Source of the DNA: Chitinophaga polysaccharea
GTDB lineage: Bacteria > Bacteroidota > Bacteroidia > Chitinophagales > Chitinophagaceae
Assembly: GCF_007829335.1 (NCBI RefSeq)
Contig: NZ_VIWO01000002.1
Span: 310,001-374,000, forward strand
Direction: 5' to 3'
DNA length: 64,000 nt
Made by a program: the position numbers and the translations under genes. Below are positions 19,401 through 27,850 of this stretch, in pieces; the first letter of the stretch is position 1; each line of letters starts with the position of its first letter. Below the pieces are notes generated by a model. It ran no database searches and was not told where the DNA came from. It saw nothing but the letters and a program-made list of their open reading frames with translations.

Positions 19401-22400
19401 GGGATGTCATAGTTAGTGAGCAACACGGTGTCGGTAGTTGCCGCGCAGGTGCCGTTGGTAATGGTCCATACCAGGGTAGCGGTGTGACCAGCGAGTACTT
19501 TTACTTTTGTCGTGTTTAAAGTAGTGTCAGTAATGGTGATCCAGGTTTGCTTACCGCCCACGATAGTCCATGCACCGTATGCGCCATATTCGGTCGGCTT
19601 GTTAGCGGCCATAGTGAAGATGGAGTCGTTACAATGTTTCTGATCCACATTTGCTTTAGCAATAGCTGGTACATCGTAGTTGGTGAGTAACACAGTGTCC
19701 GTAGTTGCCGCGCAGGTACCGTTAGTAATGGTCCATACCAAGGTAGCGGTATGACCAGCCAGTACTTTTACCTGGGTGTTATTCAGGGTAGTGTCTGTAA
19801 CGGTCACCCAGCTAGGCTTGCCCACCACAGACCAGGTGCCTTTAGCGCCATATTCAGTAGGCTTGTTAGCAGCCATGGTGAAGATGGAGTCGTTACAATG
19901 CTTCTGATCCACATTGGCCTTGGCAACCGCTGGTACATCGTAGTTGGTGAGTAACACAGTGTCCGTAGTAGCAGCGCAAGTACCGTTGGTAATGGTCCAT
20001 ACCAGGGTAGCGGTATGCCCCGCCAGTACTTTTACTTTGGTGGTATTTAAAGTGGTATCAGTAATAGTGATCCAGGTTTGTTTACCGCCTACGATGGTCC
20101 ATGCCCCATATGCACCATATTCCGTTGGCTTGTTGGCGGCCATGGTGAAGATGGAGTCGTTACAGTGTTTCTGGTCAATGTTCGCCTTAGCAACAGCCGG
20201 TACATCATAGTTAGTGAGCAACACGGTGTCGGTAGTTGCAGCACAGGTACCGTTAGTGATGGTCCATACCAGGGCGGCGGTATGACCCGCCAGTACTTTT
20301 ACTTTGGTGGTGTTTAAAGTGGTATCGGTAATAGTGATCCAGGTTTGTTTACCGCCCACGATGGTCCATGCACCGTAAGCGCCATATTCCGTTGGCTTAT
20401 TGGCAGCCATGGTGAAGATGGAATCGTTACAGTGTTTCTGGTCAATGTTTGCCTTAGCAACCGCCGGTACATCGTAGTTGGTGAGTAACACAGTATCGGT
20501 AGTTGCCGCGCAGGTACCGTTGGTAATAGTCCATACCAGGGTAGCGGTGTGGCCCGCCAATACTTTTACTTTAGTCGTATTTAAAGTAGTGTCAGTAATG
20601 GAGATCCAGGTTTGTTTACCGCCCACGATGGTCCATGCACCGTATGCTCCATATTCGGTCGGCTTGTTAGCGGCCATGGTGAAGATGGAGTCGTTACAGT
20701 GTTTCTGGTCAATGTTCGCCTTAGCTACCGCAGGGATGTCATAGTTAGTGAGTAACACGGTGTCGGTAGTTGCCGTGCAGGTGCCGTTGGTAATGGTCCA
20801 TACCAGGGTAGCGGTGTGACCAGCGAGTACTTTTACTTTTGTCGTGTTTAAAGTAGTGTCAGTAATTGTGATCCAGGTTTGCTTACCGCCCACGATGGTC
20901 CATGCACCGTATGCTCCGTATTCAGTAGGCTTGTTAGCGGCCATGGTGAAGATGGAGTCGTTACAATGTTTCTGATCCACATTTGCTTTAGCAATAGCTG
21001 GTACATCGTAGTTGGTGAGTAACACAGTGTCCGTAGTTGCCGCGCAGGTACCGTTAGTAATGGTCCATACCAGGGTAGCGGTATGACCGGCGAGTACTTT
21101 TACCTGGGTAGTATTCAGGGTAGTGTCTGTAACGGTCACCCAGCTAGGCTTGCCAATCACAGACCAGGTGCCTTTAGCGCCATATTCAGTAGGCTTGTTA
21201 GCAGCCATGGTGAAGATGGAGTCGTTGCAATGCTTCTGATCCACATTAGCCTTAGCAACCGCCGGTACATCGTAGTTGGTGAGTAACACAGTGTCCGTAG
21301 TAGCAGCGCAAGTACCGTTGGTAATGGTCCATACCAGGGTAGCGGTATGCCCCGCCAGTACTTTTACTTTGGTGGTATTTAAAGTGGTATCAGTAATAGT
21401 GATCCAGGTTTGTTTACCGCCCATGATGGTCCATGCACCGTAAGCGCCATATTCCGTTGGCTTATTGGCCGCCATGGTGAAGATGGAATCATTACAATGT
21501 TGCTGATTACCACCGGCATTAGCGGTAGCAGGCTTATCGTAGTTGGTAAGCAGCACGGTATCGGTAGTTGCCGCGCAGGTACCGTTGGTAATAGTCCACA
21601 CCAGGGCAGCAGTGTGACCTGCCAGTACTTTTACTTTGGTGGTATTTAAAGTGGTATCGGTAATAGTGATCCAGGTTTGTTTACCGCCCACGATGGTCCA
21701 TGCACCGTAAGCGCCATATTCCGTTGGCTTATTGGCCGCCATAGTGAAGATGGAGTCGTTACAGTGTTGCTGATTACCACCGGCATTAGCGGTAGCCGGC
21801 TTGTCGTAGTTGGTGAGCAACACCGTATCGGTAGTTGCCGCGCAAGTACCGTTGGTGATCGTCCATACCAGGGTAGCGGTATGTCCAGCCAGTACTTTTA
21901 CCTTGGTGGTATTTAAAGTAGTGTCAGTAATGGAGATCCAGGTTTGTTTACCGCCCACGATGGTCCAGGCACCGTATGCTCCGTACTCTGTCGGCTTGTT
22001 AGCGGCCATGGTGAAGATGGAGTCGTTACAGTGTTTCTGATTACCACCGGCGTTAGCGGTAGCCGGTTTGTCATAGTTAGTGAGCAACACAGTATCGGTA
22101 GTAGCGGCACAAGTACCATTGGTAATGGTCCATACCAGGGCAGCAGTGTGCCCCGCCAGTACTTTTACTTTGGTAGTATTTAAAGTAGTATCGGTAATAG
22201 TGATCCAGGATTGCTTACCACCCACAATGGTCCATGCACCGTAAGCGCCATATTCCGTTGGCTTGTTGGCCGTCATGGTAAAGATGGAGTCGTTACAGTG
22301 TTGCTGATTGCCACCGGCGTTAGCGGTAGCCGGTTTGTCATAGTTAGTGAGCAACACAGTATCGGTAGTTGCCGCGCAAGTACCATTGGTAATGGTCCAT

Positions 22401-25400
22401 ACCAGGGCAGCAGTGTGACCCGCCAGTACTTTTACTTTGGTAGTATTTAAAGTAGTATCGGTAATAGTGATCCAGGATTGCTTACCACCCACAATGGTCC
22501 ATGCACCGTAAGCGCCATATTCCGTTGGCTTATTGGCCGCCATAGTGAAGATGGAATCGTTACAGTGTTGCTGATTACCACCGGCATTAGCGGTAGCAGG
22601 CTTGTCGTAGTTGGTAAGCAGCACGGTATCGGTAGTGGCCGCGCAAGTACCATTGGTAATGGTCCATACCAGGGCGGCGGTATGACCCGCCAGTACTTTT
22701 ACTTTGGTGGTGTTTAAAGTGGTATCGGTAATAGTGATCCAGCTTTGTTTACCACCCACGATGGTCCATGCACCGTAAGCGCCATATTCCGTTGGCTTAT
22801 TGGCCGCCATGGTGAAGATGGAGTCGTTACAGTGTTTCTGATTACCACCGGCATTAGCGGTAGCGGGCTTGTCGTAGTTGGTGAGCAGCACCGTATCAGT
22901 AGTAGCGGCACAAGTACCATTGGTAATGGTCCATACCAGGGCGGCGGTATGACCCGCCAGTACTTTTACTTTGGTAGTATTTAAAGTGGTATCGGTAATA
23001 GTGATCCAGGTTTGTTTACCGCCCACGATGGTCCATGCACCGTAAGCGCCATATTCCGTTGGCTTATTGGCCGCCATGGTGAAGATGGAATCGTTACAAT
23101 GCTTTTGATCAATATTAGCATTAGCGATAGCTGGTACGTCATAATTTGTAAGCAGTACCGTATCGGTAGTAGCCGCGCAAGTACCGTTGGTGATCGTCCA
23201 TACCAGGGTAGCGGTATGCCCAGCCAGTACTTTTACCTTGGTGGTATTTAAAGTAGTGTCAGTAATGGAGATCCAGGTTTGTTTACCGCCCACGATGGTC
23301 CAGGCACCGTATGCTCCGTACTCTGTCGGCTTGTTGGCCGTCATGGTAAAGATGGAGTCGTTACAGTGTTTCTGATTGCCACCGGCATTAGCGGTAGCAG
23401 GCTTATCGTAGTTGGTAAGCAGCACGGTATCGGTAGTTGCCGCGCAGGTACCGTTGGTAATAGTCCACACCAGGGCAGCAGTGTGACCCGCCAGTACTTT
23501 TACTTTGGTGGTATTTAAAGTGGTATCTGTAATAGTGATCCAGGATTGCTTACCACCCACAATGGTCCATGCACCATAAGCGCCATATTCCATTGGCTTG
23601 TTAGCCGCCATAGTGAAGATGGAGTCGTTACAGTGTTGCTGATTACCACCGGCGTTAGCGGTAGCCGGCTTGTCATAGTTAGTGAGCAACACCGTATCGG
23701 TAGTAGCGGCACAAGTACCATTGGTAATGGTCCATACCAGGGCAGCAGTGTGCCCCGCCAGTACTTTTACTTTGGTAGTATTTAAAGTAGTATCGGTAAT
23801 AGTGATCCAGGATTGCTTACCACCCACGATGGTCCATGCACCGTAAGCGCCATATTCCGTTGGTTTATTGGCCGCCATGGTGAAGATGGAGTCGTTACAG
23901 TGTTGCTGATTACCACCGGCATTAGCGGTAGCCGGCTTGTCATAGTTGGTGAGCAACACCGTATCGGTAGTAGCGGCACAAGTACCATTGGTAATGGTCC
24001 ATACCAGGGCAGCAGTGTGACCTGCCAGCACTTTTACTTTGGTGGTATTTAAAGTAGTATCAGTAATCGTGATCCATGTTTGTTTACCGCCCACGATGGT
24101 CCATGCCCCATATGCACCATATTCCGTTGGCTTATTGGCCGCCATAGTGAAGATGGAGTCGTTACAGTGTTTCTGATTACCACCCGCATTAGCGGTAGCC
24201 GGCTTGTCGTAGTTGGTGAGCAGCACCGTATCGGTAGTAGCGGCACAGGTACTGTTGGTGATAGTCCATACTAATGCAGCGGTGTGGCCCGCCAGTACTT
24301 TTACTTTGGTGGTATTTAAAGTAGTGTCAGTAATGGAGATCCATGTTTGTTTACCGCCCACGATGGTCCATGCACCGTAAGCGCCATATTCCGTTGGCTT
24401 ATTGGCCGCCATGGTGAAGATGGAATCGTTACAATGACTTAGATCAGTGCCGGCATTTGCGGTTACTGGCTTTTTGAAATTGGTAATAAACACCGTGTCA
24501 ACTGTTGTTACACAGGGACCATTAGATATGGTCCAAAATAAGGTAGCGGTATCACCAATATTTACTTTAACGGTAGCATTGGGGAGGGTAGGGCCAGTGA
24601 TAATGGCACTGGCATTCCAGGTGGTCCATTGACCATTAACACCCGCTACGCCTGTGGCGTTACCATTTAACTGGAAGGCGGTGGCACGTTCGCAGGCGCT
24701 TTGGTCAGCACCCGCGTTGGCTTTATTGGGCTGCGCAAAAACTGTTACGGTAACGGAAGCACATGCAGTGTTACCGCAAGGCCCCGCACTTGGCGCCATC
24801 ACATAATAAGTAGTCGTAGCAGTTACATTCTTAAAAGTAACAATGGAACTGTCTGTATTGGCAGAAGTAGGATAAACCCGTGTACTGCCAGGGTTGCCAG
24901 GGCAAGCCCCTGTATACCATTTCCAGGTAGCTGGAGTTTTAGTAGAATCCATGCCCAGGGAGCCGCCAACAACGGTTAATGTCACATCTCCTTTTACACA
25001 CAATGAGGTAATAGAGGCGGTGACGGCGGTAGGATTGGTAGACGGCTTTTCTACAGATAGGGAGAAGGGCACACTAACAGTACATCCATGGAGCGTATCT
25101 ATTTTCCCGGTGAGTATAAAATCGTAGCTGCCAGCAGGAGTGTTAGCCGGAAGAGGGACATTAAACGTACCGGAAGTACTGCTGCCGGGCCAGCTACCGG
25201 TAACTTTTGTAAAGTTCGGCATCGGCCTGGCAGGTGCGGCCACTATTTCATAACTTTTAAGGGTATCTGTTAATCCTGAGTAACTGACAGTGAATGAGGA
25301 GACGTTGTTACATACGGCGTTAGCCTTTATATTAACAGTCGGAGGATTCTTTAATGTCAGTTTAATAACGCTCGAAGTAGGATTGGGACACACACCATTA

Positions 25401-27850
25401 GAAATAGTCCATATCAGCTGTACAGCTTGCGGTGCGGCTGCGATGATGGTTGCTTTCGCATTGTAAGCAGTGTCATAGTCAATTGTCACCATGGTTGCAG
25501 TGGTACCGCTCCCTAATGTCCATTTGCCAGTTTCGCCGGGGCCAGGTTTGCTTGCATTCAATTGAAACACATTGATATTGCACTGTGCCTGGTTATTACC
25601 GGCAACGCTTGTTGTAAGTGGCCTGGTGTTAATCAGGGTCACCCAGCTGGTATCTGTACAAGCGCCCATCGAATTGTTCGTGATCACCCATATCAGTGTA
25701 ACAGTATCGCCCACTGGCACATTTGTGACGGTTACATCAGGCGCGTTAGGATCTGAAAAGCCAATGCCACTGGTATTATTTTGGGTATCCTTGTATACAG
25801 ACCACGTTCCCCGCTGATCATTAGGCAGTGATTTCCTGGTTATTGCAAAATTCGGGATGTTACATTGTTTGTAGGTAATGGGTTGGTCTGCATTGGGCAT
25901 CGACCTTATATTTACCGTAAATGTATCAGTAGCCTTACAGGTTTTATTGGTCAGTAATACAGAATATATATAAGCGCCTACAGCAGTGGGCGACTGGGTA
26001 ATGCTTACATCATTTGGGTTACCTATTGGAGAGCCATTTACCTGCCAGTTCCAGGCCAGGCTGTCAGGAGGTGCACCACTGTTGGTTACGTTCAGTGTTA
26101 CCATACTACCTTTACAGATGGTTGTAGGGCCACCACTAATTTTTGTAACCGGTTGGGCATCTACGATTACCTGGGCGGAACCGGTGTCTCTACACTGTCG
26201 TTGCTCCATTTTAACCGCATCCCATCCATAATCGGCGATACCAATGGCTGAGTAGGTGGTGGTAGCAGTTGGGTATACGGTCATAATAGGCCCGGTAACG
26301 ACGGGGTTCACCTGCCATTCATATTCACTGTATCCTCCATTGGCGGTCATCACCACACTATCACCTATACATATTCTCCCGGAAGAAACGGTTACTTTAG
26401 GTTTGGGCAATATCGTAATCTTGGTGTATTCAGAAGGCGCCGCACAGTTGCCAAGGTTGCCTTTTTCCAGGATGTTTACACGGTAATACTTTGTTACAAT
26501 CTGGTTCGGATCTCCCTTCAAAGCACCAGGTGCAAACACTACAGACGATGTCATGGTACCAGTGATACCGCTACCATCGTGGAGGGTATCCCAGGCAACG
26601 CCATCATTACTCCAGAACCATTGATATTGTGGATTTTTAAAATAGTCTTTAGTGGCATCGTAGGTGCCATCTGGTTGCCAGCCATTAGGGCTATAAGAGG
26701 CTTTCATGGTTACCGGGGCGCCATCGCACAGCGAATCTGCTCTTAATCCCAGTTTACCATCTATATAAGAATAAATATAAGGGCTACAATAAGCAAAGGA
26801 AATGTCATCTACAGCGATGTCATTTCCGCAACCTCCGGGCCGATCATTCACAATCTCAAGCCGGACCGACGTCACACCTCCCGGCGTTTTAAAACCACCT
26901 CCATACATCTGCCACTGGGGGCCAGATAGGTTCATCGACACATCGAAGGTTTTAAAGCGGGCCAGGGTATCCCAGGTGGAGGAAGGTGCGCCTCCCTTGG
27001 TATTGATGATCAAAAAGCTTACACCTGCGTAGTGATATCCATCCCAGTTACCAGTGGAGCAACTGTTCTCATTAAATACTTTGATACCATTTACGTTAAG
27101 GAACCAGGCACTGAAGTTATACAGGGACCCGGGACAGACCGGTACGTTATCCCTGGCGAAGAATGATCTGGCATCATAGGAGGAGTTGGCAATCAGCATA
27201 CCGCCTACAGAATCGACAGTACTACCGGTATGGTCAGTCATATATACCCATTCGCTTCTCACCTGGGTATTCCAGAAAACAGTGTAACTGTTATCATTCA
27301 TGGTGTAAGGACTTACCAGCGGAATTGGGTTATAGACGTAACCAGTTACATAGGAACTGGATTTACTGGTGGTTGCACCATTTTGGAAGTTTCCGAAATC
27401 TTCTTTGAAGTCACCCAGCCCGGTATTTTTACCCTGACAGGGGAGGATAGAGCAGTCTTTTGAATATATTTTTTTAGTGACAATTGATTTGACGCCGTTA
27501 TACCAGAGGGCAACCGAAATAGTATATTGCCCGATATCATTGAATTTGATCGTCAGGGCATTCCGTTTATAGGTAGGATCAGGTTTTTGCCTGACTAGCT
27601 TATTGGTATTATCGGAGGAATACAGAACCGTAATAGAGGCCCCCCCGGGGGTAATGGTCCAGGTGGCGGAATCTGGCACCCTAGCCGATTTCCAGTAGAA
27701 AGCGTTCATACTCGCGAAACTCTTCCAGCAGGTGGTATCCGGAAGGTTCATGAAGGGTGTTCCTGTAGCGGGTTCGGTTTGTGCTTCTGCCCCTTTGCCC
27801 AGGAATATCAGCCCGGTCAGCAAGTACAAGAAGGTTAATAGTTGTTTCAT
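10448..27850 (-). CDS. Giant secreted surface protein with 36 Ig/PKD-like repeats and a type IX secretion sorting domain
   Basis: The 5800-residue protein has a signal peptide (1-23, ending AEAQ). A lectin-like beta-sandwich region follows (about 130-360, with AVDDISFAYCSP), then several Ig/PKD-like domains. Residues 1127-4319 are 36 tandem repeats of 88 or 89 residues, each with two cysteines (in HCNDSIF and NGTCAATT) that could form a disulfide. Four divergent relatives follow (ANAGPDQ...CN...). Then come six HYR-like domains (about 4780-5270; the recurring phrase is DTTVDCDKVP, ending ITVQDTT), five Ig-like domains (NLGSDTTICGGNS type) and a C-terminal gliding-motility-associated domain (about 5712-5800: IPNAFSPNGDGRNDVF, NRWGELIF, GTYVWW). 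The last is the type B sorting signal of the type IX secretion system. A role in adhesion or gliding is inferred from family knowledge. The gene is monocistronic, with a terminator at 10384-10429. Confidence 0.9.
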   Translation of the reverse strand: MKQLLTFLYLLTGLIFLGKGAEAQTEPATGTPFMNLPDTTCWKSFASMNAFYWKSARVPDSATWTITPGGASITVLYSSDNTNKLVRQKPDPTYKRNALTIKFNDIGQYTISVALWYNGVKSIVTKKIYSKDCSILPCQGKNTGLGDFKEDFGNFQNGATTSKSSSYVTGYVYNPIPLVSPYTMNDNSYTVFWNTQVRSEWVYMTDHTGSTVDSVGGMLIANSSYDARSFFARDNVPVCPGSLYNFSAWFLNVNGIKVFNENSCSTGNWDGYHYAGVSFLIINTKGGAPSSTWDTLARFKTFDVSMNLSGPQWQMYGGGFKTPGGVTSVRLEIVNDRPGGCGNDIAVDDISFAYCSPYIYSYIDGKLGLRADSLCDGAPVTMKASYSPNGWQPDGTYDATKDYFKNPQYQWFWSNDGVAWDTLHDGSGITGTMTSSVVFAPGALKGDPNQIVTKYYRVNILEKGNLGNCAAPSEYTKITILPKPKVTVSSGRICIGDSVVMTANGGYSEYEWQVNPVVTGPIMTVYPTATTTYSAIGIADYGWDAVKMEQRQCRDTGSAQVIVDAQPVTKISGGPTTICKGSMVTLNVTNSGAPPDSLAWNWQVNGSPIGNPNDVSITQSPTAVGAYIYSVLLTNKTCKATDTFTVNIRSMPNADQPITYKQCNIPNFAITRKSLPNDQRGTWSVYKDTQNNTSGIGFSDPNAPDVTVTNVPVGDTVTLIWVITNNSMGACTDTSWVTLINTRPLTTSVAGNNQAQCNINVFQLNASKPGPGETGKWTLGSGTTATMVTIDYDTAYNAKATIIAAAPQAVQLIWTISNGVCPNPTSSVIKLTLKNPPTVNIKANAVCNNVSSFTVSYSGLTDTLKSYEIVAAPARPMPNFTKVTGSWPGSSTSGTFNVPLPANTPAGSYDFILTGKIDTLHGCTVSVPFSLSVEKPSTNPTAVTASITSLCVKGDVTLTVVGGSLGMDSTKTPATWKWYTGACPGNPGSTRVYPTSANTDSSIVTFKNVTATTTYYVMAPSAGPCGNTACASVTVTVFAQPNKANAGADQSACERATAFQLNGNATGVAGVNGQWTTWNASAIITGPTLPNATVKVNIGDTATLFWTISNGPCVTTVDTVFITNFKKPVTANAGTDLSHCNDSIFTMAANKPTEYGAYGAWTIVGGKQTWISITDTTLNTTKVKVLAGHTAALVWTITNSTCAATTDTVLLTNYDKPATANAGGNQKHCNDSIFTMAANKPTEYGAYGAWTIVGGKQTWITITDTTLNTTKVKVLAGHTAALVWTITNGTCAATTDTVLLTNYDKPATANAGGNQQHCNDSIFTMAANKPTEYGAYGAWTIVGGKQSWITITDTTLNTTKVKVLAGHTAALVWTITNGTCAATTDTVLLTNYDKPATANAGGNQQHCNDSIFTMAANKPMEYGAYGAWTIVGGKQSWITITDTTLNTTKVKVLAGHTAALVWTITNGTCAATTDTVLLTNYDKPATANAGGNQKHCNDSIFTMTANKPTEYGAYGAWTIVGGKQTWISITDTTLNTTKVKVLAGHTATLVWTITNGTCAATTDTVLLTNYDVPAIANANIDQKHCNDSIFTMAANKPTEYGAYGAWTIVGGKQTWITITDTTLNTTKVKVLAGHTAALVWTITNGTCAATTDTVLLTNYDKPATANAGGNQKHCNDSIFTMAANKPTEYGAYGAWTIVGGKQSWITITDTTLNTTKVKVLAGHTAALVWTITNGTCAATTDTVLLTNYDKPATANAGGNQQHCNDSIFTMAANKPTEYGAYGAWTIVGGKQSWITITDTTLNTTKVKVLAGHTAALVWTITNGTCAATTDTVLLTNYDKPATANAGGNQQHCNDSIFTMTANKPTEYGAYGAWTIVGGKQSWITITDTTLNTTKVKVLAGHTAALVWTITNGTCAATTDTVLLTNYDKPATANAGGNQKHCNDSIFTMAANKPTEYGAYGAWTIVGGKQTWISITDTTLNTTKVKVLAGHTATLVWTITNGTCAATTDTVLLTNYDKPATANAGGNQQHCNDSIFTMAANKPTEYGAYGAWTIVGGKQTWITITDTTLNTTKVKVLAGHTAALVWTITNGTCAATTDTVLLTNYDKPATANAGGNQQHCNDSIFTMAANKPTEYGAYGAWTIMGGKQTWITITDTTLNTTKVKVLAGHTATLVWTITNGTCAATTDTVLLTNYDVPAVAKANVDQKHCNDSIFTMAANKPTEYGAKGTWSVIGKPSWVTVTDTTLNTTQVKVLAGHTATLVWTITNGTCAATTDTVLLTNYDVPAIAKANVDQKHCNDSIFTMAANKPTEYGAYGAWTIVGGKQTWITITDTTLNTTKVKVLAGHTATLVWTITNGTCTATTDTVLLTNYDIPAVAKANIDQKHCNDSIFTMAANKPTEYGAYGAWTIVGGKQTWISITDTTLNTTKVKVLAGHTATLVWTITNGTCAATTDTVLLTNYDVPAVAKANIDQKHCNDSIFTMAANKPTEYGAYGAWTIVGGKQTWITITDTTLNTTKVKVLAGHTAALVWTITNGTCAATTDTVLLTNYDVPAVAKANIDQKHCNDSIFTMAANKPTEYGAYGAWTIVGGKQTWITITDTTLNTTKVKVLAGHTATLVWTITNGTCAATTDTVLLTNYDVPAVAKANVDQKHCNDSIFTMAANKPTEYGAKGTWSVVGKPSWVTVTDTTLNNTQVKVLAGHTATLVWTITNGTCAATTDTVLLTNYDVPAIAKANVDQKHCNDSIFTMAANKPTEYGAYGAWTIVGGKQTWITITDTTLNTTKVKVLAGHTATLVWTITNGTCAATTDTVLLTNYDIPAVAKANIDQKHCNDSIFTMAANKPTEYGAKGTWSVVGKPSWVTITDTTLNTTKVKVLAGHTATLVWTITNGTCAATTDTVLLTNYDVPAVAKANIDQKHCNDSIFTMAANKPTEYGAYGAWTIVGGKQTWITITDTTLNTTKVKVLAGHTATLVWTITNGTCAATTDTVLLTNYDVPAVAKANIDQKHCNDSIFTMAANKPTEYGAYGAWTIVGGKQTWITITDTTLNTTKVKVLAGHTATLVWTITNGTCAATTDTVLLTNYDVPAVAKANVDQKHCNDSIFTMAANKPTEYGAKGTWSVVGKPSWVTVTDTTLNNTQVKVLAGHTATLVWTITNGTCAATTDTVLLTNYDVPAIAKANVDQKHCNDSIFTMAANKPTEYGAYGAWTIVGGKQTWITITDTTLNTTKVKVLAGHTATLVWTITNGTCTATTDTVLLTNYDIPAVAKANIDQKHCNDSIFTMAANKPTEYGAKGTWFVVGKPSWVTITDTTLNTTKVKVLAGHTATLVWTITNGTCAATTDTVLLTNYDVPAVAKANIDQKHCNDSIFTMAANKPTEYGAYGAWTIVGGKQTWITITDTTLSTTKVKVLAGHTATLVWTITNGTCAATTDTVLLTNYDVPAVAKANIDQKHCNDSIFTMAANKPTEYGAYGAWTIVGGKQTWITITDTTLNTTKVKVLAGHTATLVWTITNGTCAATTDTVLLTNYDVPAVAKANVDQKHCNDSIFTMAANKPTEYGAKGTWSVVGKPSWVTVTDTTLNNTQVKVLAGHTATLVWTITNGTCAATTDTVLLTNYDVPAIAKANVDQKHCNDSIFTMAANKPTEYGAYGAWTIVGGKQTWITITDTTLNTTKVKVLAGHTATLVWTITNGTCAATTDTVLLTNYDIPAVAKANIDQKHCNDSIFTMAANKPTEYGAKGTWSVVGKPSWVTITDTTLNTTKVKVLAGHTATLVWTITNGTCAATTDTVLLTNYDVPAVAKANIDQKHCNDSIFTMAANKPTEYGAYGAWTIVGGKQTWITITDTTLNTTKVKVLAGHTATLVWTITNGTCAATTDTVLLTNYDVPAVAKANIDQKHCNDSIFTMAANKPTEYGAKGTWSVVGKPSWVTITDTTLNTTKVKVLAGHTATLVWTITNGTCAATTDTVLLTNYDVPAVAKANVDQKHCNDSIFTMAANKPTEYGAKGTWSVIGKPSWVTVTDTTLNNTQVKVLAGHTATLVWTITNGTCAATTDTVLLTNYDIPAVAKANIDQQHCNDSIFTMAANKPTEYGAKGTWSVVGKPSWVTITDSTLNTTKVKVLAGHTATLVWTITNGTCAATTDTVLLTNYDVPAVAKAGIDQQHCNDSIFSMAANKPAEYGAKGTWSVIGKPSWVTITDTTLNTTKVKVLAGHTATLVWTITNGTCAATTDTVLLTNYDVPAVAKANIDQKHCNDSIFTMAANKPTEYGAKGAWTIVGGKQSWVIITDTTLNNTRVKVLAGHTAALVWTISNGTCAATTDTVLLTNYATANKANAGPDQMICNNTGDFIMQANTPGVPTAKGTWTDISRIPGRAIIKSPNSPTTAVTVPVGDTVILQWAIANGVCDTTFSRVTIINYKAAITANAGPDQEKCNTAADFIMKASQPGSSSATGTWTDISRIPGRATIKAPNDPLTAVTVPIGDTVILKWTVTNGTCTSTSSIVTLINYKKADDANAGPDQEMCNNTGDFKMAADPVSVPSAKGFWSIVKGNAVIKSINSPTSLVNINVGDTVTLRWTVTNGVCSATWDDVTLINYRMPVTANAGTNQEHCDDATFKMNASDPGVAGAKGTWVVTSNNASLIQISDINLRTATVTVPAGETAQLTWVVSNGVCAATSSSVTLINRKPILGNNITADQTVCITETPMAIRSNALSGGNGAYTYQWQQSTTGATGPFVNIPGATSDTYQPGTLAANTWYRRIVASGACINNISNAVKITVITINPIVTSTPPAITTECEKGKDYTTLFGTPVFSHAPYDDEKLTITYNDATVVTSPCLSTITRTWTATDRCGRSVSASQTITIQDTKAPVFTTPAPADTTVDCDKVPVKTDLKANDDCAGEIIIPVVEVRQDIPGNCTNNYLLIRTWTAKDACNTGVTLKQVITVKDMTAPVFDMAAPKDTIVDCDKIPAGFNLTAKDNCTPGVITVTPKDSIARDINNCNSNYLIYRKWTAFDQCGNASAVQQIIHVQDTTKPVFSMSAPKDTVVDCDKVPAWPAITASDNCTANVQVFTTSKTVKLPGTCAGNYQEIRYWTATDDCGNKSVMQQTITVQDTTKPVFTVKPPADTTVSCDNIPAPAIDVTVTDNCSTIGNGLTVSRRVTVETIPGACASNYRIIRTWIATDACGNTSTITQVVTVKDTTRPVIMPAPADVVIYCQDKIPAPPVLTATDNCDNSFPKNAIYSEDPYVADICNGYTIVRRWTIMDACGNKANDVTQRVIVKPCAKPQLEATLPSNCSDNGRIALHKVGDVYMPTYTLVAVTPANAVTGLPRTQNNNVFNLNGATSASFIITDGRTGCSSDTVTYNINYIQKPMVNLGSDTTICGGNSLVLDAGAANFAYKIQWSTGATTQRININQAGTYWVNVSNGECATTDTIHVGLIPTPLVSIPDTTICRGQSVKLDAYVDGASYLWSNGSTASSILVSTQEQFWVKVMKSACITIDTIKVSVNPPPDISLSRDTAICPDQSIMLTVNSNGGRIQWQTGETSNSIVVNKPGGYWVAVSRDNCVVRDTVNVRMKPALMMDLGPDRNICPGGTITLDGTNPDAISYLWNDGDPNPVKQITQAGKYKLAVMDKYCQRVFMDSVAVNITGLPTVNLGRDTVMCVGETLVLRAMGTGISGVRWDNGSSASSLSVTNGGTYTVTVFNDCGSATDDITVNFTQCEPKPTIPNAFSPNGDGRNDVFRPVVRGQMFEYELRIFNRWGELIFMTSDNHKGWDGKYKGVPVDVGTYVWWLTYKKVAGGNANVLKGEVTVVR
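14894..24472 (-). repeat. Array of 36 tandem 264/267-bp coding repeats
   Basis: The array lies inside the giant gene. I counted 25 units of 267 bp (core GAYGAWTIVGGKQTW) and 11 of 264 bp (core GAKGTWSVVGKPSW, one residue shorter). Their sum, 9579 bp, equals the measured span exactly. The first twelve units mostly start KPATANAGGNQ, while later ones start VPAVAKANIDQ or VPAIAKANVDQ. All units keep the reading frame. Confidence 0.95.
15953..21268 (-). repeat. Higher-order repeat: four copies of a five-unit block (1326-1332 bp)
   Basis: Within the array, units 13-17, 18-22, 23-27 and 28-32 repeat as blocks. Each block opens with the same short-form unit carrying LNNTQ or LNTTQ. The marker CTTTTACCTGGGT recurs at 15781, 17107, 18436 and 19765, and a close variant at 21097. 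The steps of 1326, 1329, 1329 and 1332 bp are explained exactly by the number of 264-bp units per block. Confidence 0.85.

Noticed and set aside
14103..24274. Dozens of forward-strand open frames of 60-105 codons inside the giant gene
   Set aside because: They recur at the repeat period and mirror the coding repeats of the reverse-strand gene; their openness follows from the amino-acid composition of the repeats. No independent start signals or families are seen.
14894..24472. The 36-fold tandem array as a CRISPR locus or non-coding satellite
   Set aside because: Unit length (264/267 bp) is a multiple of three, there are no short direct repeats with unique spacers, and the array is translated without a stop inside a 5800-codon frame.
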